From: an uncultured Planctomycetota bacterium
GTDB taxonomy: Bacteria > Planctomycetota > Phycisphaerae > UBA1845 > Fen-1342
DNA length: 64,000 nucleotides
Assembly (NCBI GenBank): GCA_900696525.1
Contig: CAADGL010000012.1
Span: forward strand, 124,001 to 188,000
Direction: 5' to 3'
Shown here: positions 25,369 to 33,910 of the stretch, in pieces
Layout of the letters: each line of letters opens with the position of its first letter
How positions within the stretch are numbered: the stretch's first letter is position 1
Position numbers and translations under genes: made by a program
Notes under the pieces: generated by a model
Seen by the model: the letters and a program-made list of their open reading frames with translations, nothing else
What the model was told of the DNA's origin: nothing
The model's database searches: none

Positions 25369-27123
25369 ATGGAGGTTCTCACAGGCTCGCGGCCGGCGCG
25401 CCCGCGGATGCTGCTGCTGCTTTGCGGGGGCGTGCTGGTCGCCATGCTGGCGCTGGCCGCCGCCCAGGTGCAGCAGGCCCGGGCCATCGGGCCGCGGATC
25501 CTGATCCCAGGCGTGCCGCTGAGCGTGCAACCCCCGCGCGGCTGGCGCCCCGACGTCGATGACCCGCGCGTGTTCCGGCCCACCGTCGGGCACCGCATCC
25601 GCGGCGGTGAGGGGTTCTTTCGCCAGGTCGTTTATTCGTACGAGCGCCGGCCGGCCTTCGTGTCGCCGCGCGAGTTGATGCGCGAGATCGACCTGCGCAC
25701 CCGGGCGGAATCGGCCCTGCGCCCCGCGCGTCTCGCCGGTTTCGAGGGTTTCGAGGCCGTCCGCGTGCGTGCGGGACCGTATGGTCACATTCAGACGCTG
25801 CATCGCCTGGCCGTGTCGCCACGCGGCGACGTGGTTTCGATCGAGTATCAACCGCTGGCCGATCTCGACGGCGGCGACCTGGCCCTGATGGAGAAACTGG
25901 CGGCGGCCATCCGCATCGACGACGCGACCTTGTCGCGCGGCGCCTCGCAGCTGCTCGACGAGTGCGGCGTCGAGCTCGAGGTTCCGAATGACTGGCGCCT
26001 GTGCGGGCCGGACCTCGCCGGCGTGCCGGGCTTCTACGTGCTCGGCGTGCAGGACAATCGGCCCGACTTCGCGCTGCTGGTCATGCGCACCTGGCTCGCG
26101 AGCGGCCGCACGCCGCTGGGGCTGCTTGGACAGTTTGCCGAGTCCGACTGGCGCGTCGAGCGCGACCGCGCGCAGTTTCTGCAAAGCCGGCGGCCCGACG
26201 GCGCCTCCGTCGTGCTGGCGCTGCACCCGGATGATCCGCGCGGCGCGCTGTATCCGCTGGTGCGACTGGTGAGCCTCTCGGCGGACAAGGCGCTGCTCAT
26301 CGCCGTGTCCGGCGCCTCTCCCGACGTGGGCCGCGGCAATGAAGCCGCCGAGTGGCTGGCGCAGCACGTCCGGTTCGCTCGCCGGTTTCCGGAGCTCGAG
26401 GCGGCGCAGGCGGCGGGCACGCGACTGGCGCAGGAGATCGCCACGACCGGTCTCGAGCACTGGTGGGGCCGCGCGCCGTCCGACCGCTTCGTCGCCGGTC
26501 CGGTCTTTCGCGGGCACGCCGTGCATCGCGAGCGGCGCGGCTTCATCGAGGACGCGCCCGAGCCCCAGTACGTCGGCCACGCCCTGACGGACGTGAGCCG
26601 CGCGCAGCGCGAAATCACCGAAGAAACCTGGGAAATCAGCGGCGACGGCCTGGAGTACACCTACACCTTCGCCCAACTGGCTTCCCGACGCGACGGCCGC
26701 ATCCGCGACCGCACCGAGCTCTCTCAACGCCGCGCCCGCGGCCCCGGCGTCGTGACCTTCACGCGGCGCGGCGGCGATGGGCGCCGCCCGGAGGTGGCGC
26801 AGATCGGCGACGCCTTCGTTGCGCCGCCGGTAGAGGCCCTGGCGGAGGCGATCGCGGCGCACGCGGACAGCGGCGACTGGCTGATCGAGGCGGCCAACTC
26901 GCTTAGCCCGGGCACGCACACGCGACTGCTGCGCGCCCGGGGCGCCGACGCGGATGGGCGGCGTTGTGTGCTGGTGCTGTCGGACTACTGGCCGGCCGGC
27001 GCGCTGATCTCGCGCGACAGCCGCGGGAGCCTCCTGCGCTACGAGCAGCCGCCCGTGCTGCTGTCCGAGATCGACGAGCATCAGGCGCGGCAGATGTCTT
27101 CATTGATCGAACGGTTGGACTAG
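25369..27123 (+). CDS. Membrane-anchored secreted protein of unknown function
   Basis: A 584-residue protein I do not recognise. The N-terminus has a basic segment (GSRPARPR) and a single hydrophobic helix, MLLLLCGGVLVAMLALAAA, that is either a signal peptide or an anchor. The body has alternating beta-rich segments with two internally similar parts: VPLSVQPPRGWRPDVDDPRV near residue 50 and VELEVPNDWRLCGPDLAG near 200 suggest a duplicated domain. No catalytic motif is evident. The ATG at 25369 sits right before the hydrophobic helix. Its stop is 44 bases from the convergent NHL-repeat gene. Confidence 0.65.
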   Translation: MEVLTGSRPARPRMLLLLCGGVLVAMLALAAAQVQQARAIGPRILIPGVPLSVQPPRGWRPDVDDPRVFRPTVGHRIRGGEGFFRQVVYSYERRPAFVSPRELMREIDLRTRAESALRPARLAGFEGFEAVRVRAGPYGHIQTLHRLAVSPRGDVVSIEYQPLADLDGGDLALMEKLAAAIRIDDATLSRGASQLLDECGVELEVPNDWRLCGPDLAGVPGFYVLGVQDNRPDFALLVMRTWLASGRTPLGLLGQFAESDWRVERDRAQFLQSRRPDGASVVLALHPDDPRGALYPLVRLVSLSADKALLIAVSGASPDVGRGNEAAEWLAQHVRFARRFPELEAAQAAGTRLAQEIATTGLEHWWGRAPSDRFVAGPVFRGHAVHRERRGFIEDAPEPQYVGHALTDVSRAQREITEETWEISGDGLEYTYTFAQLASRRDGRIRDRTELSQRRARGPGVVTFTRRGGDGRRPEVAQIGDAFVAPPVEALAEAIAAHADSGDWLIEAANSLSPGTHTRLLRARGADADGRRCVLVLSDYWPAGALISRDSRGSLLRYEQPPVLLSEIDEHQARQMSSLIERLD

Positions 27124-27167
27124 GAGCCTCTGAAAACGGGTGGCGCAGCCCCCAGGGGGCCGGGGCC

Positions 27168-28151
27168 TCAGTGCCAAGCGCGCGGGTCAAGCCCGGCAAA
27201 CACCTGCAAGCGGTTGTTGCCCGAATCGACGACAACCACCTGGTCGTTCGCGTCGACGCCCACGGCCCACGGATAGGCCAGCTCGCCGGCGCGCCTTCCC
27301 GGACCGCCCCAGGCGCCCAGGCTCGTCCCATCGCGGCTGAACCGCTGCACGCGGTTATTGCCGTACTCGCACACGACCAGCGTACGGTCCGACAGCACAC
27401 CGACGCCGTACGGAAACCGCAGCGCCCCGCGGCCATCGCCCAACGACCCGAAGGCGCCCAGGAAACGGCCCGCGCGATCGAAATGCACGAGCCGATGATT
27501 GCACGAGTCGGCCACCCACAACCCGCCGTCGTCCATGGCGATGCGCTGCGGGCGGCGCAGCGACGCCTCGCCCGCCCCCGGTCCGCCGAAGCTCAACACG
27601 AATTCCAACTGCGGCGAGAACTTGCTGATGCGGTCGTTGCCGCCGTACTCGGCGACGTACACGAAGCCATCCTCGTCGATGGCCACGTCGGTCGGCAGCA
27701 GGAACTGCCCGGGCCCGGCGCCGTTCTCGCCGAAGCGCTCCAGCAGCTCGCCCTCGGGCGAGTAGATCATCACCCGCGAATAATGCGTGTCGGCCACGAA
27801 CACCCGCCCGTCCGGCGCGACGCCCAGGCCGATCGGCCGGCCGGCGGCGATCTCCGGCACGCGCCACCCGCGCACGAACTCGCCCGCCGCCGACAGGCAC
27901 TGAATCCGTCCGCCCTTGTCGACGACCCACATCTGCCCGCGCCGCGCATCAATCGCGATCCCGCGCGGGTAGTTGAACTCGCGCGGGCCGACGCCCGTCT
28001 GGCCGATGATGCGCGCCTCGGAAGGCGTCGCCTCGCCGCAGCCGGCGCTGGTGGCGGCCAGCCAGGCGGCCAACGCTATCAGCCCGCCCACGCCACGCGA
28101 TTGACAAGGGGATAAACGGTAATGTGACCGGCGCCTCACGTCGATTCTCAA
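27168..28151 (-). CDS. NHL-repeat lipoprotein
   Basis: A 327-residue putative lipoprotein with a beta-propeller of NHL repeats. The N-terminus has a hydrophobic stretch and a lipobox-like AATSAGC (Cys near residue 38), although the preceding basic region is long. About six repeats follow, each with GPREFNYPRGIAID-type and VADSCNHRLVHF-type elements (INYPRG, FLLPTDVAID, LRRPQRIAMD, LRFPYGVGVL, LAYPWAVGVD). Such propellers bind protein or ligand partners outside the inner membrane. Its ATG overlaps the stop of the upstream thioredoxin-like gene by four bases, so the two are coupled. Confidence 0.85.
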   Translation of the reverse strand: MRIDVRRRSHYRLSPCQSRGVGGLIALAAWLAATSAGCGEATPSEARIIGQTGVGPREFNYPRGIAIDARRGQMWVVDKGGRIQCLSAAGEFVRGWRVPEIAAGRPIGLGVAPDGRVFVADTHYSRVMIYSPEGELLERFGENGAGPGQFLLPTDVAIDEDGFVYVAEYGGNDRISKFSPQLEFVLSFGGPGAGEASLRRPQRIAMDDGGLWVADSCNHRLVHFDRAGRFLGAFGSLGDGRGALRFPYGVGVLSDRTLVVCEYGNNRVQRFSRDGTSLGAWGGPGRRAGELAYPWAVGVDANDQVVVVDSGNNRLQVFAGLDPRAWH

Positions 28152-28594
28152 CCGGATCCGCCGTTGGCCCGCGCCTTCTCGGCGAACCGCTGCTTGGCGC
28201 GGTTCAGTGCCTCCAGCAACTGCGCCACCGTAATCTCGCCGAAGCCGTGCGCCAACAGTTCGTCATCCGGCCCGACGACCGCGTACGCCGGCGGGCGCTC
28301 CAGCCCCCAGCGCTCCGCCAGCCGCCAGTCCCAACTGAAATCCAGCGCGACCGGGTTGAAATCGCCCCCGTTCAGCACGCCACGCACCGCCGGATCGAGC
28401 AGCACCGCGTCCTCGAAGCGCGTGCACTCGACGAGGTAGGGGCTGCGCATGTAGACGAAGGTGAGCTTCTGCTCGCGGCGGCTGTTGGCATGAACGGAAT
28501 TGAACTCGAGCCCGCGCCAGTGCACGCCGGATGAGCAGCCGACGGCACAGCCGGCGGCCAGGACGAGCGCGACACGAACGCGGGCGAACGCCAT
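28148..28594 (-). CDS. Thioredoxin-fold lipoprotein without CxxC
   Basis: A 148-residue protein with a lipobox signal (VLAAGCAVGC). The mature part resembles thioredoxin-like domains: LTFVYMRSPYLVECTRFEDAVL where a thioredoxin would carry CxxC, then NPVALDFSWDWRLAERWGLERPPAYAVV, matching the strand, helix and cis-proline region. The redox CxxC is absent (SPYLVEC has one Cys), so it is probably not a disulfide oxidoreductase. It is encoded between the TlpA-like gene and the NHL lipoprotein on the same strand. The ATG at 28594 gives a proper signal peptide. Confidence 0.65.
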   Translation of the reverse strand: MAFARVRVALVLAAGCAVGCSSGVHWRGLEFNSVHANSRREQKLTFVYMRSPYLVECTRFEDAVLLDPAVRGVLNGGDFNPVALDFSWDWRLAERWGLERPPAYAVVGPDDELLAHGFGEITVAQLLEALNRAKQRFAEKARANGGSG

Positions 28595-28623
28595 CGGGAT
28601 GAGGCTTTCCAGCGACGTTGAGC

Positions 28624-28667
28624 GCGTGTCCGCCGGCGCCGCCGCGGAGGGGCGCCGACGGACACGC
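28624..28667. terminator. Long GC-rich hairpin between the TlpA-like and thioredoxin-fold genes
   Basis: Seventeen-base arms (28624-28640 and 28651-28667) pair with a single mismatch or wobble around a ten-base loop. It begins 23 bases past the stop of the minus-strand TlpA-like gene and lies before the next gene. No T-run follows, so it may be an mRNA-stabilising or attenuating structure rather than a full terminator. Confidence 0.5.
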
Positions 28668-28689
28668 ACTGGAGACACGCGCGAGGCGG

Positions 28690-29280
28690 TTACTTGTACT
28701 TCACGGAGCAGCCGTAGGACTTGGTCTCGGCCACCGGGACCGCCTTGCCGGCCAGCAGGGCGTCGAGACTCTCCGCGATGTAGTCGCGCGAGCCGTCCTT
28801 CTCGTAGTGCGCGCCGGCGTACACGAGCGTGCCCTTGTTGATGATGAAGATGTGCGGCGTGGTCTTCGCACCGTAGGCGCGGCCGACCTTGCCGTCGGTG
28901 TCCATCAGGATCGGGTACTGGACGCCGTGGTCCTCGCGGGCCTTGTGGACGCCCTCGGGCTTGTGCGCGGCGGTGCTGTCGACGCCGAGGAAAACGACTC
29001 CCTTGGAGCCGTACTTTTCGTTCAACTGCTTCATCTGCGGCATGGCCTTGACGCACCACGGACACTCGTTGTTCCACCATTCGAGAACGACGATCTTGTC
29101 CTTGTAGTCCGACAGCTTGACTGCCTTGCCGCAGCAGTCCTTCAGGTCGAACTCGGGCGCCGCCTTGCCGATCTCGGCCTTCTTCGCCGACGTGCCGCCG
29201 GCAGCTTCCTGGGCCATGGCCAGTCCGGCCAACGCCAGCGATAACAGGCCCGCCCCGGCCAGCATGCTCACGGTCTTCAT
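28690..29280 (-). CDS. Exported TlpA/AhpC-type thiol-disulfide oxidoreductase
   Basis: A 196-residue periplasmic thioredoxin-fold protein. The signal peptide is MKTVSMLAGAGLLSLALAGLAMA, probably cut after MAQ or AMA. The redox motif is CPWC within EWWNNECPWCVKAMP, followed by the TlpA-type VVFLGVDST and the cis-Pro segment AKTTPHIFIINKG. An extra CC pair (DLKDCCGKAV) precedes the active site. It probably reduces or redirects disulfides of cytochromes or envelope proteins. The ATG at 29280 is chosen for the signal peptide; GAGGTTCG, a plausible ribosome site, lies just upstream. Confidence 0.88.
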   Translation of the reverse strand: MKTVSMLAGAGLLSLALAGLAMAQEAAGGTSAKKAEIGKAAPEFDLKDCCGKAVKLSDYKDKIVVLEWWNNECPWCVKAMPQMKQLNEKYGSKGVVFLGVDSTAAHKPEGVHKAREDHGVQYPILMDTDGKVGRAYGAKTTPHIFIINKGTLVYAGAHYEKDGSRDYIAESLDALLAGKAVPVAETKSYGCSVKYK

Positions 29281-29393
29281 TTGCACGAACCTCCAGGTAG
29301 AAGTAGGGTGACCGTACCGTAGACACACGGCACCGGGCGCCCAAGGTCAGTTCAGTATGGTAGACGGCGGCTCGCGTGTCGCCAAGGCGGCGA

Positions 29394-30338
29394 ATGTCCC
29401 AACCAAGGGGCCGTATCGTGCGAGGTGCTCAACTCCTGTCGCCGCAAGAACTTCCGCGGGCCATGGCCCTGCTGCTGGCACCCGGCGACGGCGAGCAGGA
29501 AGCCGCGCCTCAACAGGTCGCGGGTTTCCTGGCGTCAGCCGCCGCCGGCGGCGGGGAACTGCGTGCCTACCGACTGCCGGCGGCAGGGGACGCCCTCCGG
29601 GCTCTGTTGGCCACGCTCGTGTTGCCGGGACGCGTGGCACTCGTTTTCGTTCCGGGCCGCATGCCGGGCTGCGACGCCGAAGCGATGCGGCGGTTGAGCG
29701 CTGCGGTGTTCGGGCTGCCGGAAATGGCAGGGCTTCATTACGTGCAGGCGCTGGTCGAGGAGCAGAACGGCGCGCGGATCGAGTGGTTGCGGGCGCTGGG
29801 CTTCACACGGCTGACCGAGCTGCTGTACCTGGAACGCGAGGTGACGTACCCGTGGGTCCCTGAGCCCGAGGCGGTCCTGGACTGGCTGCCGTACAGCGCG
29901 GCCGATCATCCTCGGTTTGCGTCGCTGATGGCGCGCACGTACGAGGAAAGCCGCGACTGTCCGGAGCTGACGGGTATTCGTCCGATGGACGACGTGATCG
30001 CATCCCACACGGCGGCGGGACCGTTTGAACCCGGCCTTTGGCAGATGGCGCTCCGCGATGGCACACCGGTAGGCTGCATCCTGCTGGGCCGGATCGGCCC
30101 GGCGTCGCTCGAAATCGTTTACATGGGGGTGGCCGCGCCCGAGCGCGGCAGCGGGCTCGGCCAGGCGCTGCTGCGACGCGGTTTTGATCTGGCGCGCCGC
30201 GCACGGGCGGAGTGGCTCACGCTGGCGGTGGATGTGCGGAACGACCGCGCGCGCCGTCTGTACGAGCGCTTCGGCTTCCGTCACGTCGCGGCGCGAAGCG
30301 CCTACCTCAAGCGGCCACCGCTGGTGGACAGGGAGTGA
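29394..30338 (+). CDS. Two-part GNAT acetyltransferase
   Basis: A protein of about 314 residues from the ATG at 29394; an in-frame ATG at 29376 would add six residues. The C-terminal half is a normal GNAT domain: IVYMGVAAPERGSGLGQALLRRG supplies the acetyl-CoA loop and VDVRNDRARRLYERFGFRHVA the final motif. The N-terminal half (SPQELPRAMALLLAPGDGE...LHYVQALVEEQNGARIEWLRALGF) looks like a second, degenerate GNAT fold lacking the loop. The acetyl acceptor is unknown. The promoter region shared with the divergent TlpA-like gene is about 110 bases long. Confidence 0.8.
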   Translation: MSQPRGRIVRGAQLLSPQELPRAMALLLAPGDGEQEAAPQQVAGFLASAAAGGGELRAYRLPAAGDALRALLATLVLPGRVALVFVPGRMPGCDAEAMRRLSAAVFGLPEMAGLHYVQALVEEQNGARIEWLRALGFTRLTELLYLEREVTYPWVPEPEAVLDWLPYSAADHPRFASLMARTYEESRDCPELTGIRPMDDVIASHTAAGPFEPGLWQMALRDGTPVGCILLGRIGPASLEIVYMGVAAPERGSGLGQALLRRGFDLARRARAEWLTLAVDVRNDRARRLYERFGFRHVAARSAYLKRPPLVDRE

Positions 30339-30383
30339 CTGGACTGTTCACGACGTGGGGATAGGCGGCGGAAAAGTGTCGCC

Positions 30384-30420
30384 GGAAAAAAAATTTCGTT
30401 GGGTGAATTCTTAACACAAC
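30384..30420. other. AT-rich island upstream of dnaA
   Basis: A stretch with eight consecutive A, then TTTCG, then TGAATTCTTAACACAACAAG, stands out in a GC-rich chromosome. It lies about 160 bases before dnaA and could be part of a replication origin unwinding element or an upstream promoter element. I found no good match to TTWTNCACA DnaA boxes here, so origin function is not supported. Confidence 0.35.
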
Positions 30421-30460
30421 AAGGTTTGCGCGAGCAGAGCGATTTGGTGTCGAAGTGCCG

Positions 30461-30490
30461 TTGACCACTGGCGGCGGTCGATGTTATCAT
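30461..30490 (+). promoter_or_regulatory. Candidate sigma-70 promoter of dnaA
   Basis: TTGACC at 30461-30466 and TATCAT at 30485-30490 are separated by 18 bases, giving five-of-six matches to each consensus hexamer. Transcription would begin near 30497, leaving a leader of about 80 bases before the dnaA TTG start. Confidence 0.6.
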
Positions 30491-30576
30491 CCGCCCCGCT
30501 TGGCAGTACGTTGTTCCAGCACTAATCGTGAATATTAAATAAGCGCGGTCATACCGTTGATCTCCAGAGGTGCGCC

Positions 30577-31944
30577 TTGGATGTGACGGTACCAGGGACG
30601 CTGTGTCAACTTCGCGACGCAGTGGCTCAACGAATCGGCGAGAACCGCTTCCAGACCTGGTTTGGCGAGACGGCGTGCTTCGATCTTGACGGCCAGCGTC
30701 TGGATGTCGCGGTCGCCAACGCCTTCGCCGCCAACTGGATCGCGTCGAACTACACCCGCGACATCGCCGCCGCCGCCTCGCACGTCCTTGGCAACGAGGT
30801 CGTCGTCAGCGTCCGCGTGCGCGATGACGATGGCCCCGAGCGCATTCAGCCGCGACACCCGCGGCCGCGCAGCGGCGACGCGGACGGCCCCGTCCTGCGC
30901 AACCGCCTCGACACGTTCGTCGTCGGACCGTCGAACCGCCTGGCTCACGCGGCGGCGGCGGAAGTGGCGCGGTCGGCGGCGCGCAACATCAAGCTCCTGA
31001 TCATCCACGGCGCCTGCGGCCTGGGCAAGACGCACCTGCTCCAGGGAATCTGCAACGGCTTCCGGCAGAATCACCCGGAGCTGAAATGGCGCTACCTCTC
31101 GGGCGAGGAATTCACCAACGAGTTTATCGGCGCGGTGAAGTCCGGACGGTCCGAGTCGTTCCGCATGCGCTTCCGCAACGCCGACCTGCTGGTCATCGAC
31201 GACATCCACTTCCTCGAGAACAAGCGCGCCACCCAGGATGAGTTCCTGCACACGTTCGACGCCATCGACTCCGCCGGCCGCGCCGTCGTGCTCTCGAGCG
31301 ATCGTCACCCGCGCATGCTCGCCACCCTGGGCGAGCCGCTCGTCAACCGCCTCATCTCCGGCGTGGTGATCGAGGTGCAGCAGCCCGACTACGGAACGCG
31401 CCTCGAGATCCTGCGCCGCCGCGCCGAGTCGATGTCCTGCGATATTCCCGACGAGGTCCTGGAGTTCGTCGCCCGCCATATCCGCCGCAACGTGCGCGAA
31501 ATCGAAGGCGCGCTGTACAAGCTGGCGGCGCTCTCGGTGCTGACGCGCGACGCGATCACGCTCGACCTGGCGCGGCTCGTGCTCGAGGAGCACGTCGTGC
31601 GCGGGCAGCGCTCGATCGACGCCACCGACATCGAACGCGTCGCCTGCGCCTATTTCGGCGTGACGCGTGACCAGTTGCACTCGCGCAGCCGCGATCGGAC
31701 GGTGACGCTGGCCCGCGGCGTCACGATGCACCTGATCCGCCGGCATACCTCGCTCAGTTTCCCCGAGATCGGCCGGCTGATGGGCAGCAAGAACCACTCG
31801 ACGGTGCTGATGGCCAACAAGCGCATCGAGGAGCTCGCGGCGCGCCAGGCCACCGTCTGCTGGCGCAACGGCAACGGACCGCACGAGGCCGCCATCGTCG
31901 ACGTGCTCGCCGCCCTGAGCAGCGAACTGCGCATGACGCACTGA
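30577..31944 (+). CDS. dnaA: Chromosomal replication initiator protein DnaA
   Basis: AAA+ initiator that binds DnaA boxes and opens the origin. Domain I covers residues 1-80 (GENRFQTWFGETACF), followed by a very short domain II. The AAA+ domain has Walker A HGACGLGKTHLLQ (about 144-155), with Ala-Cys where Gly-Val is usual, and Walker B LLVIDDIHF (about 204-212). The domain IV signature is SLSFPEIGRLMGSKNHSTVLMANKRIEE. A TTG start is chosen because AGAGG lies six bases upstream. The 455 residues are typical. It lacks the dnaN-recF neighbourhood found in many bacteria and is followed by a terminator. Confidence 0.95.
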   Translation: MDVTVPGTLCQLRDAVAQRIGENRFQTWFGETACFDLDGQRLDVAVANAFAANWIASNYTRDIAAAASHVLGNEVVVSVRVRDDDGPERIQPRHPRPRSGDADGPVLRNRLDTFVVGPSNRLAHAAAAEVARSAARNIKLLIIHGACGLGKTHLLQGICNGFRQNHPELKWRYLSGEEFTNEFIGAVKSGRSESFRMRFRNADLLVIDDIHFLENKRATQDEFLHTFDAIDSAGRAVVLSSDRHPRMLATLGEPLVNRLISGVVIEVQQPDYGTRLEILRRRAESMSCDIPDEVLEFVARHIRRNVREIEGALYKLAALSVLTRDAITLDLARLVLEEHVVRGQRSIDATDIERVACAYFGVTRDQLHSRSRDRTVTLARGVTMHLIRRHTSLSFPEIGRLMGSKNHSTVLMANKRIEELAARQATVCWRNGNGPHEAAIVDVLAALSSELRMTH

Positions 31945-31993
31945 GCGGCGGATCGCCGACTCGCGCGACCGCTGGTGCAAACACGAGTCCAGA

Positions 31994-32026
31994 GCGGTGG
32001 CACGGAGGCCGCCGCTTTTCTTTCTT
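31994..32026 (+). terminator. Rho-independent terminator after dnaA
   Basis: GCGGTGGC (31994-32001) pairs with GCCGCCGC (32008-32015), with one G-U wobble, across a six-base loop. The stem is followed directly by TTTTCTTTCTT. It lies 50 bases past the dnaA stop on the same strand. Confidence 0.8.
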
Positions 32027-32029
32027 GTT

Positions 32030-32252
32030 CCCCCGCGCCGGGGACTGGCCCGATACCCGCGGCCGCGCTGCGCTTATGGGGCCCGGCGTACACCCTCCGC
32101 AAGGGTGCGCGCGGCGGGATCGCGCCGCATCGCAGGCCTGGTACCGCCCCCTCGCCGCGCCCCGCGCTAGTCGGCCCTCCCCCGGATATCACCGATAGCC
32201 CAGCAGGAGCCCCGCGCCGTGCCGTGGGGCGCAAAGTTCACCAGGAGCATCC
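32030..32252. other. Intergenic leader of the GspE/PilB ATPase gene
   Basis: Together with the terminator, this completes the 308-base gap between dnaA and the ATPase gene. It is GC-rich, holds no convincing frame and no copy of the dispersed repeats. The only feature I can point to is AGGAG about eight bases before the ATG at 32253, which supports that start. Confidence 0.4.
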
Positions 32253-33569
32253 ATGTCGATCAGCCACGCGCTGCAAGACGAGCCGGCGTCCGTCGATCTC
32301 AGCCCGAGCGGTCTCGAGCCCTTGTTCTCGGTCATCGGCCAGGCGGTCGACGACGGGGCAACGGACGTGCACATCGACGCCGCCGCCGACCAGGCGGCGC
32401 TGCGGTTCCGGGTCGACGGCGTCATCCGGGCCAAGGAGCGGTTATCGTCCGCGCAGGCCCGTCGGCTCCTGAACCAGATCCGTGTCGCGGCGCGCTTTCC
32501 GATGGAGGCGGCGTTCGTGCCGCTGGAGGGGCAGTTCCGTTGGTGCAACGAGAAGACGGCCCGAGACGTCCGCGTCACGGTCGTGCCGACGTTCGGCCGG
32601 CAGGAAAGCGCCCATCTGCGGCTGCTGCTGCCGCTGGAGCACTGGCGCGACACGAGCCAGCTCGGCCTGCGGCCGCGCGACCTCGAGCGCATCGAGTCGG
32701 TCGTGCGCAAGCCGCACGGCCTGGCGCTCGTGGCCGGTCCCACCGGCTCGGGCAAGACCACGACGTTGTACGCCCTCGCCGGGCTCGACAACCTGCGCCG
32801 CAAAGTCTGCGCCTCGATCGAGGACCCGGTCGAGTTCGAGCTGCCCTTCGTGCGCCAGCTCGAAGTCAACGAACGTCGCGGCCTGACGATGGCGGAAGGG
32901 CTGCGCACGCTGCTGCGCACGGACGCCGACGTGCTGTTGATCGGCGAAATCCGCGACGCCGAGAGCGCCCGCACCGCGTCCCAGGCGGCGCTTGCCGGCC
33001 GCCTGGTCCTCGCCAGCATTCACGGCCGCGACGCCGCCGGCGCCATCCAGGCCATGAGCTACCTGTGCGTGCCATACCCGATCCTGGGCGGAGCGCTGCG
33101 ACTGGTCGTCGCCCAGGGCCTCGTGCGTAAGCTCTGCCGCGCATGCCGCCGCCCCTGGCGCCCGGATGACGCCCAGCAGCGCCTCTTCCAGCAGGCCGGA
33201 TACGCCTGGCCCGAAACCGTCTTTGAGCCGCACGGCTGTGCCGAGTGCGGCCACACCGGCTACGCCGGCCGCACCGGCGTGTTCGAGGTCGGCGTCGTCG
33301 ACGAGGACATGGGGCGCTGGCTCACCGCCGGCCCACACCAGCACGAGGTCCGCGCCCGTCTGCTGCAACAGGGCATGCAGCCGCTCACTGCGGACGCGTT
33401 GCAGAAGGCGACCGACGGCGTGACGTCGCTCGTCGAGATCGTCCGCTTCTTCGCCGATTTCGAGAGCGCCGCGGCTCCCTACCCGCTCGAAGCAGCGCAG
33501 GTTGGTGGAAATGGCGCAATGGAACGCCGGGCGGCCACGGCCGGCCTGCCGGGCGCTGCCGCGCCCTGA
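32253..33569 (+). CDS. GspE/PilB/PulE-family secretion ATPase
   Basis: A 438-residue cytoplasmic hexameric ATPase that powers type II secretion or type IV pilus assembly. It has an N2-like start (ATDVHIDAAADQAALRFRVDG), Walker A GPTGSGKTT (about 162-170), Asp box IEDPVEFEL (about 189-197), Walker B DVLLIGEIRDAESA (about 226-239) and the His box LASIHGRDA. The zinc site has four cysteines, LCRACRR (295, 298) and CAECGHTGYAGR (329, 332). The N1 domain of full-length PilB/GspE is missing. About 35 extra residues follow the core. No pilC, pilM or secretin is adjacent. Prepilin-like proteins such as 5663-6733 are plausible cargo. Confidence 0.9.
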   Translation: MSISHALQDEPASVDLSPSGLEPLFSVIGQAVDDGATDVHIDAAADQAALRFRVDGVIRAKERLSSAQARRLLNQIRVAARFPMEAAFVPLEGQFRWCNEKTARDVRVTVVPTFGRQESAHLRLLLPLEHWRDTSQLGLRPRDLERIESVVRKPHGLALVAGPTGSGKTTTLYALAGLDNLRRKVCASIEDPVEFELPFVRQLEVNERRGLTMAEGLRTLLRTDADVLLIGEIRDAESARTASQAALAGRLVLASIHGRDAAGAIQAMSYLCVPYPILGGALRLVVAQGLVRKLCRACRRPWRPDDAQQRLFQQAGYAWPETVFEPHGCAECGHTGYAGRTGVFEVGVVDEDMGRWLTAGPHQHEVRARLLQQGMQPLTADALQKATDGVTSLVEIVRFFADFESAAAPYPLEAAQVGGNGAMERRAATAGLPGAAAP

Positions 33570-33910
33570 GGCGCGGGGCAGGCTCATGGCGCCCTTGCGG
33601 CAGGGCGGAAACTCCGACGCGGTCCGAGAAACGCGGGGACCGGGTGGGTTGCGGCGCAACCGCTCCCTTACGGTCGCGGCTCGGATCGCACCTTCGCGGC
33701 TCGGATCGCGGTCGCGGCTCGGATCGGACTGTCGCGGCTCGGATCGCGCGGTCGCGGCTCGGATCTCAGCGCTCGAAATCATGTACTCGGACACAAAAGG
33801 GTCAACTTTTGCGCCGGCGACTTGCCGCGCGCGCCGGATGATTCGCAGGATAGGACCATCGGAGGGGTTCGCACGCACGTCCAATTGCGCGCCGACCTCG
33901 AGGGGCTCCC
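33570..33910. other. Intergenic region holding a repeat array
   Basis: This 341-base gap separates the secretion ATPase from the FHA gene. Its middle third is the repeat at 33656-33770. The remainder contains no frame I would call; the ATPase stop region is GC-rich, and the segment before the FHA GTG contains AGGATAGGACC without a clear promoter pair. Confidence 0.4.
33656..33770 (+). repeat. Diverged tandem array of TCGCGGCTCGGATC units
   Basis: After the lead-in GCAACCGCTCCCTTACGG, the unit TCGCGGCTCGGATC occurs five times with short variable spacers (GCACCT, GCGG, GGACTG, GCGCGG). It is the most expanded and most diverged member of the GCGCGGCTCGGATCGG family, with a T replacing the usual GC before CGCGGCTCGG. 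It lies between the ATPase and FHA genes. Confidence 0.75.

Noticed and set aside
30400-30420. DnaA box within TTCTTAACACAACAAG
   Set aside because: The best 9-mer matches TTATCCACA at too few positions, and no second box was found nearby.
33656-33770. Possible CRISPR-like array
   Set aside because: The repeats are 14 bases with spacers of only four to six bases and no cas genes nearby, so it is a tandem intergenic repeat instead.
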